From assembly GCA_041695325.1 (NCBI GenBank), contig JBGFRC010000027.1, positions 1 through 64,000 on the forward strand: 64,000 nt of DNA, in the 5' to 3' direction. The notes below the pieces were generated by a model. The model was not told the DNA's origin and made no database searches. It saw only the letters and a program-made list of their open reading frames with translations. The position numbers and the translations under genes are program-made. How positions within the stretch are numbered: the first letter of the stretch is position 1; each line of letters begins with the position of its first letter. Positions 54,177-61,355 of this stretch are shown in pieces. Source of the stretch: SURF-13 sp041695325. GTDB taxonomy: Bacteria > Pseudomonadota > Gammaproteobacteria > SURF-13.

Positions 54177-54290
54177 TTTGTGTTACAACTGCTTCAATTT
54201 TCCTCAAAATTTGTAACACAGTTAAACGTTACTAAAATCAACGGCGTAGCGCAAAATCAGCGCCGCCGTGTAACACAAATGTGTTCAGCC
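54177..54290. other. oriT: Candidate origin of transfer (oriT) / operator region
   Basis: TGTGTTACAA at 54179-54188 and its reverse complement at 54211-54220 form a perfect 10-bp inverted repeat. TGTAACACA recurs at 54269-54277, followed by GTGTT. Between them, 54241-54269 holds ACGGCG..GCGC / GCGC..CGCCGT, a nested hairpin. The stretch lies in an AT-rich gap between the coupling-protein gene and the relaxosome genes, the usual position of oriT. No nic consensus could be assigned. Confidence 0.5.
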
Positions 54291-54295
54291 GTAAC

Positions 54296-55765
54296 TCATT
54301 GATTCTCACCTGGAAAATCCTCCTTCTCACGCCCCTGCTGTCGCATCGGCGATGCAGGGGTGTGAGGGATTTCCGTTTTTTGGAAATCCCGACCTGAGGT
54401 TGTTGTGTTTCCGTTTTTTTCAGGGGTGTTGGTGGGGTTGGGAAGGTCAAAAAAAGGTTCAGTTCTCTGAGGACGATCAACGATCTCTACCTCGATTTTG
54501 CAGGCTGGATAATCACCAGGCAATTTCAAAAAACCATGTCGATCTCGCAGATTCATAACCTCGCTCGCCAGCACAATTTTGCGCATCGCCCGCCTGGTCG
54601 AAATCGTTCGACTGTCGCTCTCCCCGTGCGTCTCGCTCGCCTCCTGGCGCTCGACTTCCTGCTCGCCGAGGTGATCGGACATCGCCTCCGCCGTGTGATG
54701 ATCGCCCGCCCGGAGAATCAGCCACGTGCCGAAATTATTCAGCAACGTCCGCGCATCCTCCCTCCCGTAATTGCCCTCGAGTTGGGACAGCGCCTGTAGC
54801 CCAGCGGCCACCACACCGCCGTGCTGGCGGAGTTTAGTTAGCCCATGCTTCAACGAGGATAGTTTTTCCAGCGAGTCCAGTTCGTCCAGCAGAAAAAATA
54901 ACCGCCGATTTAGGTCAGGCGGCAAGCTCAGCGCCGCGGACACTGCGATGTCCAGCCAGCAACTAATCAAGGGCCGCACCGCGAGGAACATGTCATCACG
55001 GTGCGTGATAAACAGGCACCCGTCCCCGTTCTCCACCCACCGCCGCACCGAAAAATCGCCCTCCGCCGGCCACAAGAGCGGCGGCAAATACGTTGCGAGC
55101 ACGGCGCGAACACTGCCAAAAAAACGTGCGTTTGCAGAATCGCAATATTGCGCCAGCGGGTGCCCGGCCAGGAGCGCCCGAAGCTCCTCGGGCGGAGCCT
55201 GGGACAAGAGATAGACCAGCCGCTCTGTGTCCGCCTCCCCGCGCTCGGCGAGGCGCTGGGAAACGGCGGCGTAGAGAGATTGGGCGTTTTGGTGCCACTC
55301 AGCCGCCGCTCCCGCACCGTCCGGAATAATTGCCCTCGCCAGCCGCGTGTGGTCGTAGGCTGATCGTATCTCGTTAAATGGAGTCCAGCCCTCGCCTCGC
55401 GCATCAAACGGGTTCAGGATTTTGTCCCCCTGGCGCGCGAATTTGCTGTAGTAGCTCCCGTTTGGATCGTTGATTATGGCTCGCTGCCCGCGCGCGCGGA
55501 CGCCCTCCAAAAGCTCGGAAAAAGCCAAGCTCTTCCCGCTGCCGGTTGCCCCGCAAAACAGCAGGTGCCGCGTTTCGAGATCGCGCGGCAGCGGAATCCC
55601 CGCCACGGTGAGGCGCTGCGGGCACTGCTTTCGCCCGCCTCCGAACAAATCAAAAAATCTCATCAACCAACCCTCCAAAATTTTTCGCGGCGCAACTGCG
55701 GCTCTTTGCGCCATTTCTATCTCCGCCGCCGCTCCTCGCGGCGCAAACAAGGCGCTTTGCGCCAT
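54296..55765 (-). CDS. traD: Coupling-protein ATPase (TraD/VirD4 type) without membrane helices
   Basis: 489-aa RecA-like ATPase that links relaxosome to channel. LTVAGIPLPRDLETRHLLF leads straight into Walker A GATGSGKS (72-79); Walker B is LFFLLDELDSL, and GDHHTAEAMSDHLG plus ISTRRAMRKIVL are typical TraD motifs. The usual two N-terminal transmembrane helices are absent from this polypeptide and appear instead in the two small genes just upstream. ATG 55765 has GGAGG and overlaps the upstream stop; ATG 55663, after TTGGAGGG, is an alternative. Confidence 0.88.
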   Translation of the reverse strand: MAQSALFAPRGAAAEIEMAQRAAVAPRKILEGWLMRFFDLFGGGRKQCPQRLTVAGIPLPRDLETRHLLFCGATGSGKSLAFSELLEGVRARGQRAIINDPNGSYYSKFARQGDKILNPFDARGEGWTPFNEIRSAYDHTRLARAIIPDGAGAAAEWHQNAQSLYAAVSQRLAERGEADTERLVYLLSQAPPEELRALLAGHPLAQYCDSANARFFGSVRAVLATYLPPLLWPAEGDFSVRRWVENGDGCLFITHRDDMFLAVRPLISCWLDIAVSAALSLPPDLNRRLFFLLDELDSLEKLSSLKHGLTKLRQHGGVVAAGLQALSQLEGNYGREDARTLLNNFGTWLILRAGDHHTAEAMSDHLGEQEVERQEASETHGESDSRTISTRRAMRKIVLASEVMNLRDRHGFLKLPGDYPACKIEVEIVDRPQRTEPFFDLPNPTNTPEKNGNTTTSGRDFQKTEIPHTPASPMRQQGREKEDFPGENQ

Positions 55766-56218
55766 CAGTCCTCCCTGATCACCCTGCGGCGAAGCTCGTC
55801 CAACCCCGCCGGTTCCCCGCGCGCTCGTTCTTTTCCCTCCGCGCGCTCCACCAACGCCGCCACTTCCTGCGACGTTGCCAACCCGCCCCCGCGCAGCACC
55901 GCGTCCGCCTCCGCGCCGGTGCGCGCCCCTGTCCACAGCTCGTGGCCGAGCAAATTCATGGCCGTCCCTCCGAGCGCGAGCGCCCCTCCAGCCCCAGGGT
56001 CAAGCGCCGCGACGGGTATCGAGGCAAACACCGCCACCAGCCCGCCGCAGGCCGCCAGCGCCGCCGCCCGCGCGGCGTGGCCCCATCCTCCCCCGCCACC
56101 CCTCTCGGCGAAGCGCCAGGGCCGCCCGCAGGGGCACGGTGAGCCAGCCAAACAATATGCCCCAGCGCCAGATCAGTCGGAATTGCCATCCGAAAAATTT
56201 GAGCAATAGATACTCCAC
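55765..56218 (-). pseudogene. Coupling-protein membrane subunit, paralogue 2, with apparent frameshift
   Basis: From GTG 56218 (after GAGGATTAATA) the frame reads VEYLLLKFFGWQFRLIWRWG then LFGWLTVPLRAALALRRE. The hydrophobic continuation AALAACGGLVAVFASIPVAA and the end ALRGG-like segment (VLRGGGLATSQEVAALVERA then LDELRRRVIRED) are in the next frame. The switch falls in the G-rich run around 56097-56107. The ending resembles the upstream paralogue (VLRGGVVVDARELRRR) and the stretch that precedes the ATPase in ordinary TraD/TrwB proteins. Confidence 0.6.
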
Positions 56219-56220
56219 TA

Positions 56221-56655
56221 TTAATCCTCCCCAATCCTGCGCCGCAACTCGCGCGCGTCCACCACCACGCCGCCGCGCAACACGTCGTCGCGCTCGCCCC
56301 TGCGCCGCCAATGCCACAGGGCGGTGCCTACCGCTGCCGCCGTGAGCATGCCCAGCACCAGCGCCAGCGCCAGCAACCAGTTAAAAAGTTCGTGCGCCTC
56401 CTGCGGTGCTCGCGCCGCCAGCTCCCTCGCGGTATAAAAAATTCGGTTGAGTCCGTCCCGCGCGCCTGAACCCCCGGGCACCCAAGCCAAAAATTTCGCC
56501 TCAACAAAAATCCACCAGTCCACCCAGCGAGATTCGCCAAAAATTTTTCCCAGCAGATAAAAAAATCCCGCGCTGAGCGCCAGGGCCAGCACGAAATAAC
56601 GAACGGCCCGTTGAGCAACCCCCGCGCTCCCGCGCACCCTGATCCCCGTACTCAC
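56221..56655 (-). CDS. Coupling-protein-like membrane subunit, paralogue 1
   Basis: 144 aa with two membrane helices (YFVLALALSAGFFYLLGKIF and LLALALVLGMLTAAAVGTAL) separated by about 60 residues, then VLRGGVVVDARELRRRIGED. That arrangement and the LRG...ELRRR ending match the N-terminal membrane domain of TraD/TrwB coupling proteins, whose ATPase would follow in the same chain. Here the chain stops and the ATPase is a separate gene. It overlaps the HTH gene upstream by 4 nt. Confidence 0.62.
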   Translation of the reverse strand: MSTGIRVRGSAGVAQRAVRYFVLALALSAGFFYLLGKIFGESRWVDWWIFVEAKFLAWVPGGSGARDGLNRIFYTARELAARAPQEAHELFNWLLALALVLGMLTAAAVGTALWHWRRRGERDDVLRGGVVVDARELRRRIGED

Positions 56656-57338
56656 TTTCCGCCCCTCGTTTTTTCAAGACCCTGCGCCGCCGCCCGCGCG
56701 GCGCGGGCGGCCAGAACGTATTGCGCGCCATCCCCCGCAACCCCGTGGCTGCGGAGCGCCTTCTGGCGAGCCTCTTCTGCCGGCGTTGCGCCGGCTGGCT
56801 CGTCAATGGCGCGTGTATAGCCGCAATCTGGGTAACCCGTACAGCCAACGAATTTACCGTGCCTCCCTCGCCTGGAGGTGAGCGGTTTTTGGCACTGAGG
56901 ACAATCACCAAAATCAACAGACTGGCACTGTAGAGTTCTTGGAGAGTTAACTGAAGTACTAGAGTCACTCTGGGTGACCGCCTTTTTGCACTTAGGATGA
57001 CCACCTTTATCACCCAGGATGACCACCTTTTTATCAAGGCGGTCACTCTGGGTGACCACCTTTTCCGGCCACGCCAGGCGGTAATCATGCCTGGCCCAGC
57101 GCTGATCCCCGAAACCGTGTTTTCCGATCGTTATCCACCCGCCGCCAGCCGCAATTTTCAAGTGCCGGATGACCGTGAATCGCGCCAGCGCCGTCTCCCG
57201 TGAGAGGCGTGAAATTGAGGGATAGCACGACTCGCCGGCGTCGTTCATGTGGCACGCGAGGGTCAGCAGGACATGGCGCGTAGTGGCCGGCAAATCTGAG
57301 TCCAAGATCGCCGCTCTCCACGTGAAAAATTTCTTCAC
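56652..57338 (-). CDS. HTH protein fused to a TopA-like zinc ribbon
   Basis: 228 aa from GTG 57338. An HTH_36-like winged domain (LPATTRHVLLTLACHMNDAG, CYPSISRLSRETALARFTVI) typical of plasmid and phage replication or regulatory proteins occupies the first 100 residues. A C4 zinc ribbon (CPQCQKPLTSRRGRHGKFVG then CTGYPDCGYTRAI) follows near residue 145 and closely resembles the first zinc ribbon of the TopA encoded at 329-2629. The junction region repeats a VTQSD motif. Role possibly in replication or oriT binding; unproven. Confidence 0.7.
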   Translation of the reverse strand: MKKFFTWRAAILDSDLPATTRHVLLTLACHMNDAGESCYPSISRLSRETALARFTVIRHLKIAAGGGWITIGKHGFGDQRWARHDYRLAWPEKVVTQSDRLDKKVVILGDKGGHPKCKKAVTQSDSSTSVNSPRTLQCQSVDFGDCPQCQKPLTSRRGRHGKFVGCTGYPDCGYTRAIDEPAGATPAEEARQKALRSHGVAGDGAQYVLAARAARAAAQGLEKTRGGK

Positions 57339-57430
57339 CCCTGCTCCCCATCCAGCAGCCGCGCGATAGCTACTGTGCGAAAGTAGACGCGCCGCCCGAT
57401 CTTGACGCGCGCGGCATTGAATTTAGTCAT
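57335..57430 (-). CDS. Truncated duplicate of the MerR/AlpA-like gene
   Basis: 31 codons (ATG 57430, then KFNAARVKIGRRVYFRTVAI and ARLLDGEQG) that match the C-terminal 30 residues of the gene at 57884-58108 almost exactly. The start overlaps a hairpin-bearing leader and the stop overlaps the next gene's GTG, so it may persist as a coupling leader rather than a functional protein. Confidence 0.5.
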   Translation of the reverse strand: MTKFNAARVKIGRRVYFRTVAIARLLDGEQG

Positions 57431-57444
57431 GATTTTTTCCAGAT

Positions 57445-57476
57445 CCGCGACCCCAGACGCAAGTCTGGGGTCGCGG
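57445..57476. terminator. Strong hairpin between small element genes
   Basis: CCGCGACCCCAGAC and GTCTGGGGTCGCGG form a perfect 14-bp stem with a 4-nt loop, just downstream of the 100-aa gene and upstream of the duplicate fragment. Terminator or mRNA-stability element; there is no T run. Confidence 0.5.
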
Positions 57477-57481
57477 CCTTG

Positions 57482-57784
57482 TCACGAGGTTAGGTCTGGA
57501 ATCTCCTCCCCGAACAGCTCGCGGTAAAGATCGGTTTCGTTGCGGCGCATTACCGCCTCCTTCGCCTCCTCCTCGCTCACTACTTTGGCGTAGTCACGCT
57601 CGCCCTGCCATTGCGTGCCATGACAAAGGTAGAATTGCCCTGACCGCGTCCGCCCGACACCTAGATGGCGTCCGGTACTACCGCACGTAAAATTGCCGCC
57701 GTCCCAGTCGTCGAGATTTTCGGTGTAGCTGACGCGCCCGACGCAGCGCTCGCCGTCGTACAGAGGTACCTTATAACCACTCAT
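57482..57784 (-). CDS. Hypothetical 100-aa protein
   Basis: Starts MSGYKVPLYDGERCVGRVSY; a compact, probably beta-rich N-terminal half with CGSTGRHLG and FYLCHGTQW, then an acidic helical tail (EEEAKEAVMRRNETDLYREL). No family recognized. Lies in the leftward block between the MerR-like gene and the HTH/zinc-ribbon gene. Confidence 0.5.
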   Translation of the reverse strand: MSGYKVPLYDGERCVGRVSYTENLDDWDGGNFTCGSTGRHLGVGRTRSGQFYLCHGTQWQGERDYAKVVSEEEAKEAVMRRNETDLYRELFGEEIPDLTS

Positions 57785-57883
57785 TTTGCGACTCCTGACC
57801 TCAATGCCGGAGGTCTCACGGTGCCGATCAGGCCGGACCGGCTACGGTAGTTTGGCTGGCTCACTTTAGATGTGCGTACGGAG

Positions 57884-58108
57884 TCACCCCTGTTCCTCCC
57901 CATCCAGCAAGCGGGCAATCTCGACCGTGCGAAAATACACGCGCCGCCCGATTTTTATACGCGCTGAATTTAGCTGCTGCGCATACGCGGAATTTCGCCG
58001 CAAGCTAATCCTCAAGCCGTCGCGCGTGCGGTGCAGAACGCCGCTCAGCTGATCAAAATTCATCAGCGGCCCAAAACGGTCCATCAAATGCTTCGCGGTT
58101 GTATCCAT
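57884..58108 (-). CDS. MerR/AlpA-like DNA-binding protein
   Basis: 74 aa. FGPLMNFDQLSGVLHRTRDG followed by LRISLRRN and NSARIKIGRRVYFRTVEIAR resembles the small winged-helix (excisionase/AlpA-like) proteins of plasmids and integrated elements, which often control excision or the mob operon. ATG 58108 is preferred to the ATG at 58162 because it begins the conserved part. It is the first gene of the leftward block, divergent from the gene at 58228. Its C-terminal 30 codons are duplicated at 57335-57430. Confidence 0.62.
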   Translation of the reverse strand: MDTTAKHLMDRFGPLMNFDQLSGVLHRTRDGLRISLRRNSAYAQQLNSARIKIGRRVYFRTVEIARLLDGEEQG

Positions 58109-58167
58109 TCTCCAAACCTCATTATTGAAAGTGAGCGCATCGTTACGCACATTCGACCACAAAAACC

Positions 58168-58196
58168 TTGACTGTCAACGTCGCGTGTCCTATAGT
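58168..58196 (+). promoter_or_regulatory. Sigma-70-type promoter with overlapping dyad, element divergent region
   Basis: TTGACT, a 17-nt spacer and TATAGT form a near-consensus promoter for the rightward gene. The -35 is part of the perfect dyad TTGACTGTCAA (58168-58178), whose other arm reads TTGACA on the minus strand and could be the -35 of the leftward block. A regulator bound there would block both directions. Confidence 0.6.
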
Positions 58197-58227
58197 TAGG
58201 TTTACCACCTTGACGGGACTAGGCTGG

Positions 58228-59520
58228 ATGCAAGACCTCGATTATTTTTTTACTTGGCTAAAGGCGCGCATTCACTACTCCATCCACGCGCGACACGTCG
58301 TCGCGCCCGCTGCATGGCTCGCTTGGCCTGGCGTGCTAAAAAAGCTGGATCGAGTTGCGCCGAGCCATCCATTTCACAAGTTGCAGGCCCGCCCTGATTC
58401 AGCGACCCTCCTCTCCGCGATGGATACAGCAATCGCCCGCGCCACGCAGCAGCTCAGAGGGCCAGAGCGAAAACTGCTAAGAGAAGCGCTGCGACTGGAT
58501 CAGTTGCCAAAACCCTCTAAGCGCTGCCTCGTTGCGCTCAAGGGGGTAAGCAATGGCCGACTGGGGGCAGATGCACAAAACTGCCTCGAAGCCGGGCGAG
58601 ACTTGTTTTACATCGCGGAGAGCCTGGCCGACTTATCTTCTTCCTGGCCGCTCCGCTTCCCGCGCAAAGATAGCGCGCCGCCTGAATCACCAAATCCCGC
58701 CCTCGCAATTATCGCCGCCGCCGGATATGGACTTCTGCTGCACGGTCTGTCGCTCGCAAGGAAGTCCGCCGGCGCGCGCCGCAGGTGGTGCAAAAGCTGT
58801 TTCCGGCTTGCGAGCAATGGTTCCCACTGCGAGGTCCATTTGCACACCCGGGACCACGCCGCTCGCCGAGCAGCCACGTCGACACACGAGACGCCCTCCT
58901 CGCCGCGCAAACACCAAACGAGACTCAATCGAGACCTCCGAGTGCAGCGCGCGATGAGCGGAGAAGAAAGGAAACTAATCCATCGCCAGCAATACCTCAT
59001 TGATAGCCTGAAGGCCGCGGCGCTTACCAGACCCCACGATGCCGATCACGCCATCACAGAGTGGTCGGAGTGGCACGCGCGGTTTTACGGCCGCGCGAGC
59101 CTTCCCGCAAAGGCGGAGCGGTGGAAAGGGTGGCTTATGTGGGAACTGCTGATGAACCCACGAGTTGCAGCGATCACCGCAGACGGTGCAACGCTCAAGA
59201 CCGAAATTGAAAAAGCCACAGACTGGCACGCGGCCCGCCGCGTGCTGCGGACTTACTTGCAGCGCAATGAGTTTTCCAGCGACACACAAGTTTGGAGCTT
59301 GACCCTGGAAATGGCCGAGCACTGGCTAAAGATGGTCGAGAAATACGGCGACGCACGGAAGTCCGCCGGCGCGGCCACCGTCTCGAAGATACAAGAGAAA
59401 GCCAGGCAGGGAATGACGCGCGCCCAGATCGCCCGAGAGCTTGGATTGTCTCGCATGGCGATTACCAAGGCCGTCCAACGCGACCCGTGGCTGCGCGAGC
59501 ATTTCTCGGTAACCGCATGA
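58228..59520 (+). CDS. Uncharacterized protein with zinc-finger-like and C-terminal HTH segments
   Basis: 430 aa from ATG 58228; a TTG 20 codons upstream is the -35 box, not a start. No family recognized. A Cys/His cluster (CKSCFRLASNGSHCEVHLHT) lies near the middle and could bind zinc. The C-terminus (MTRAQIARELGLSRMAITKA) is a clear helix-turn-helix, so DNA binding is likely. The Cys/His stretch and the HTH region are flanked by copies of the same 17-nt stretch (near 58759 and 59356). It is the only long rightward gene of the element apart from cargo and higBA. Replication initiator or transfer regulator are both possible. Confidence 0.6.
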   Translation: MQDLDYFFTWLKARIHYSIHARHVVAPAAWLAWPGVLKKLDRVAPSHPFHKLQARPDSATLLSAMDTAIARATQQLRGPERKLLREALRLDQLPKPSKRCLVALKGVSNGRLGADAQNCLEAGRDLFYIAESLADLSSSWPLRFPRKDSAPPESPNPALAIIAAAGYGLLLHGLSLARKSAGARRRWCKSCFRLASNGSHCEVHLHTRDHAARRAATSTHETPSSPRKHQTRLNRDLRVQRAMSGEERKLIHRQQYLIDSLKAAALTRPHDADHAITEWSEWHARFYGRASLPAKAERWKGWLMWELLMNPRVAAITADGATLKTEIEKATDWHAARRVLRTYLQRNEFSSDTQVWSLTLEMAEHWLKMVEKYGDARKSAGAATVSKIQEKARQGMTRAQIARELGLSRMAITKAVQRDPWLREHFSVTA

Positions 59521-59530
59521 TAAAAGTACA

Positions 59531-59559
59531 TTGACAATTATCACTTGTCTATGTAGGAT
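59531..59559 (+). promoter_or_regulatory. higBA promoter with possible operator
   Basis: TTGACA, a 17-nt spacer and TAGGAT give a strong sigma-70 promoter 29 nt before higB. GACAA-N7-TTGTC (59533-59549) is a dyad inside it and a candidate HigA autoregulatory site. Confidence 0.7.
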
Positions 59560-59587
59560 GGTTAAAGAATAATGATGGGGCGGCGCA

Positions 59588-59866
59588 TTGATCCAGAACT
59601 TCCGGCATAAAGGCCTGCAACGCCTCTATGAGAAGGCTGATCGTAAGGGCCTCTCGCCAGAGATGACGCCAAAGATCAAGCGGATCGTGGCGCGCCTCGA
59701 TGTGGCGGCAGGCCCGGAGATGATGAACCTGCCCGGCTTGAAGCTGCACCCCCTCAAGGGAAGGCTCAAAGGCTTCTGGTCCGTGTGGGTTACGGGCAAC
59801 TGGCGGATCATCTTCCGCTTTGACGGAGGCCATGCATACGATGTTGACCTTATTGATTATCACTGA
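59588..59866 (+). CDS. higB: HigB toxin (RelE/HigB superfamily)
   Basis: 92-aa ribosome-dependent mRNA interferase toxin. FRHKGLQRLYEKADRKGLSP, LDVAAGPEMMNLPGLKLHPL, KGFWSVWVTGNWRIIFRFDG and DVDLIDYH are the standard HigB blocks (GRLKGFWSVWVTGNWRIIF). It starts at TTG 59588 with its antitoxin gene 20 nt downstream, the inverted toxin-first order typical of higBA. Confidence 0.95.
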   Translation: MIQNFRHKGLQRLYEKADRKGLSPEMTPKIKRIVARLDVAAGPEMMNLPGLKLHPLKGRLKGFWSVWVTGNWRIIFRFDGGHAYDVDLIDYH

Positions 59867-59886
59867 CTGGGACAGGAGGTAGTCTA

Positions 59887-60204
59887 ATGCCGATGAAAGA
59901 ACCACCGCACCCTGGATTATCGGTGCGCCATGATTGCCTGGAGCCGCTCGGAATTTCGATCACGGAGGGGGCGATGATTCTTGGCGTGACCCGCCAGGCT
60001 TTAAACAACCTTGTGAACGGCAAGACCGGAATTTCTCCGGAAATGGCGATCCGCCTCGACAAGGCCTTCGGCGGCACGGCCGAGGCTTGGCTCTCGCTCC
60101 AGACTGCCTATGATCTCGCCCGGGCGAGGAAAAAGGAGCGCTCGATTGCGGTGAGGCGATACGTTGTAAAAAACGGCGGGGAACAGATTTTGGCTCGAAA
60201 CTAA
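59887..60204 (+). CDS. higA: HigA antitoxin
   Basis: 105-aa Xre-type HTH antitoxin (ITEGAMILGVTRQALNNLVN, GKTGISPEMAIRLDKAFGGT) which neutralizes HigB and represses the operon. ATG 59887; GGGACAGGAGG upstream gives a strong ribosome-binding site. Its stop overlaps the convergent integrase stop by 4 nt. The pair would stabilize the element in the chromosome. Confidence 0.95.
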   Translation: MPMKEPPHPGLSVRHDCLEPLGISITEGAMILGVTRQALNNLVNGKTGISPEMAIRLDKAFGGTAEAWLSLQTAYDLARARKKERSIAVRRYVVKNGGEQILARN

Positions 60205-61247
60205 CGCCCCGGCAGCAATCGATCCAGCTTCTCCACTAAGTCCTCCGCCCGCAGGTGCGTATAGCGGCGGAGCATCTGCATGGACTTGTGGCCGGACACC
60301 GCGCTTACTTCCTGGTCGCTCAGTCCCGCCTCGACCAGGCGGCTGACGGCTTCATGCCGCAGGTCGTGGAAGCGCAAGTCGTTTAAGCCCGCCCGCTCGC
60401 GCGTGATCACCCATTGCGATTTCAACGCCCACGGCCTGCGCTTTCCGTCGCGCCCTGGCCCGCCGAAAAAAACCAGATCGGTGTCTATCGGGCGCACCGG
60501 ATTGGCGAGCGCGGTGCGGAAGGCTTCCGCCGCGGCCAAGGTCAAGGGCACTGTCCGCGCGGCTTCGTTCTTGGTGTCGTAGAGTCGGACCACGCGCCGG
60601 CCAAGATCAATCTGACGCCGGCGCAGGGTAAGTATTTCCGATGCGCGCATGCCGGTCTCAATCGCAATGCGCACGATCCAGCCCAGCATCGGGTTGCTGT
60701 GGGCGTCGGCGTGCATCAACAGACGCTGCTGCTCATCGGCGCTCAGGCGCCGGTCGCGGCCCTGCCCAGGGCTTGGCTTGCGGATGTTCTTGATGGGGTT
60801 GTACGCAAGCCCCAAACCCCACTCCCGAATCGCCACGCTGAACAAATGGCTGAGCAGCGCCAGCTCGAGGCGCACCGTATTGTTGGACAGGCCCGCCGCG
60901 ATTCGCGCGTCCCGATACTTCGCCGCCAGTTCGGCGGTAATCGCCGCCAGCGAATACCTGCCGAAAAACTCATCCAGCGGCTTTGCCTTCACGACCTCCG
61001 CTTTCTGCGTCGAGGGTTTTTTCGTCGTGGTGACTTCGCTCAGATAGCGCCGCAGCGCGGCGCTGAAGGTCATGCGTTCGGACGGCGTGCGCTGGATGTG
61101 GACGCCGCGCACCATCTCATCCTCAACTCGCCGCGCCCAATCTTCGGCGTCGCGTTTGGTGCGGAAAGTCTTGACCGTGGCCGGCCAGCCGACCCGGCGG
61201 ATGACGGCCTTCCAGGTGTTCGAGGGTGTCTTGGTGATGGTCGCCAT
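60201..61247 (-). CDS. int: Tyrosine integrase of the element
   Basis: 348-aa site-specific recombinase. The N-terminal arm-binding domain is followed by a SAM-like core-binding domain (LSEVTTTKKPSTQKAEVVKA) and the catalytic domain with the Arg in ETGMRASEI, HDLRHEAVSRL, SGHKS and the nucleophile Tyr in RRYTHL. ATG 61247 with GGAG upstream is preferred over 61334, which would run toward the tRNA gene. It lies 108 bp from tRNA-Phe, the integration target. Confidence 0.96.
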   Translation of the reverse strand: MATITKTPSNTWKAVIRRVGWPATVKTFRTKRDAEDWARRVEDEMVRGVHIQRTPSERMTFSAALRRYLSEVTTTKKPSTQKAEVVKAKPLDEFFGRYSLAAITAELAAKYRDARIAAGLSNNTVRLELALLSHLFSVAIREWGLGLAYNPIKNIRKPSPGQGRDRRLSADEQQRLLMHADAHSNPMLGWIVRIAIETGMRASEILTLRRRQIDLGRRVVRLYDTKNEAARTVPLTLAAAEAFRTALANPVRPIDTDLVFFGGPGRDGKRRPWALKSQWVITRERAGLNDLRFHDLRHEAVSRLVEAGLSDQEVSAVSGHKSMQMLRRYTHLRAEDLVEKLDRLLPGR

Positions 61248-61355
61248 GGTGCGAGCTCCGCGTTGGCACTGTACCGAAACTGTACCGAAAGGCGAAAAGA
61301 AAGGCAAGCGGTTTACGGGATGGCTATGTAACACATTGTTTTATTGTGGGAGTTT

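Noticed and set aside
58168..58228. TTG at 58168 as the start of the divergent gene
   Set aside because: It is the -35 element of a near-consensus promoter; ATG 58228 is the first start downstream of it.
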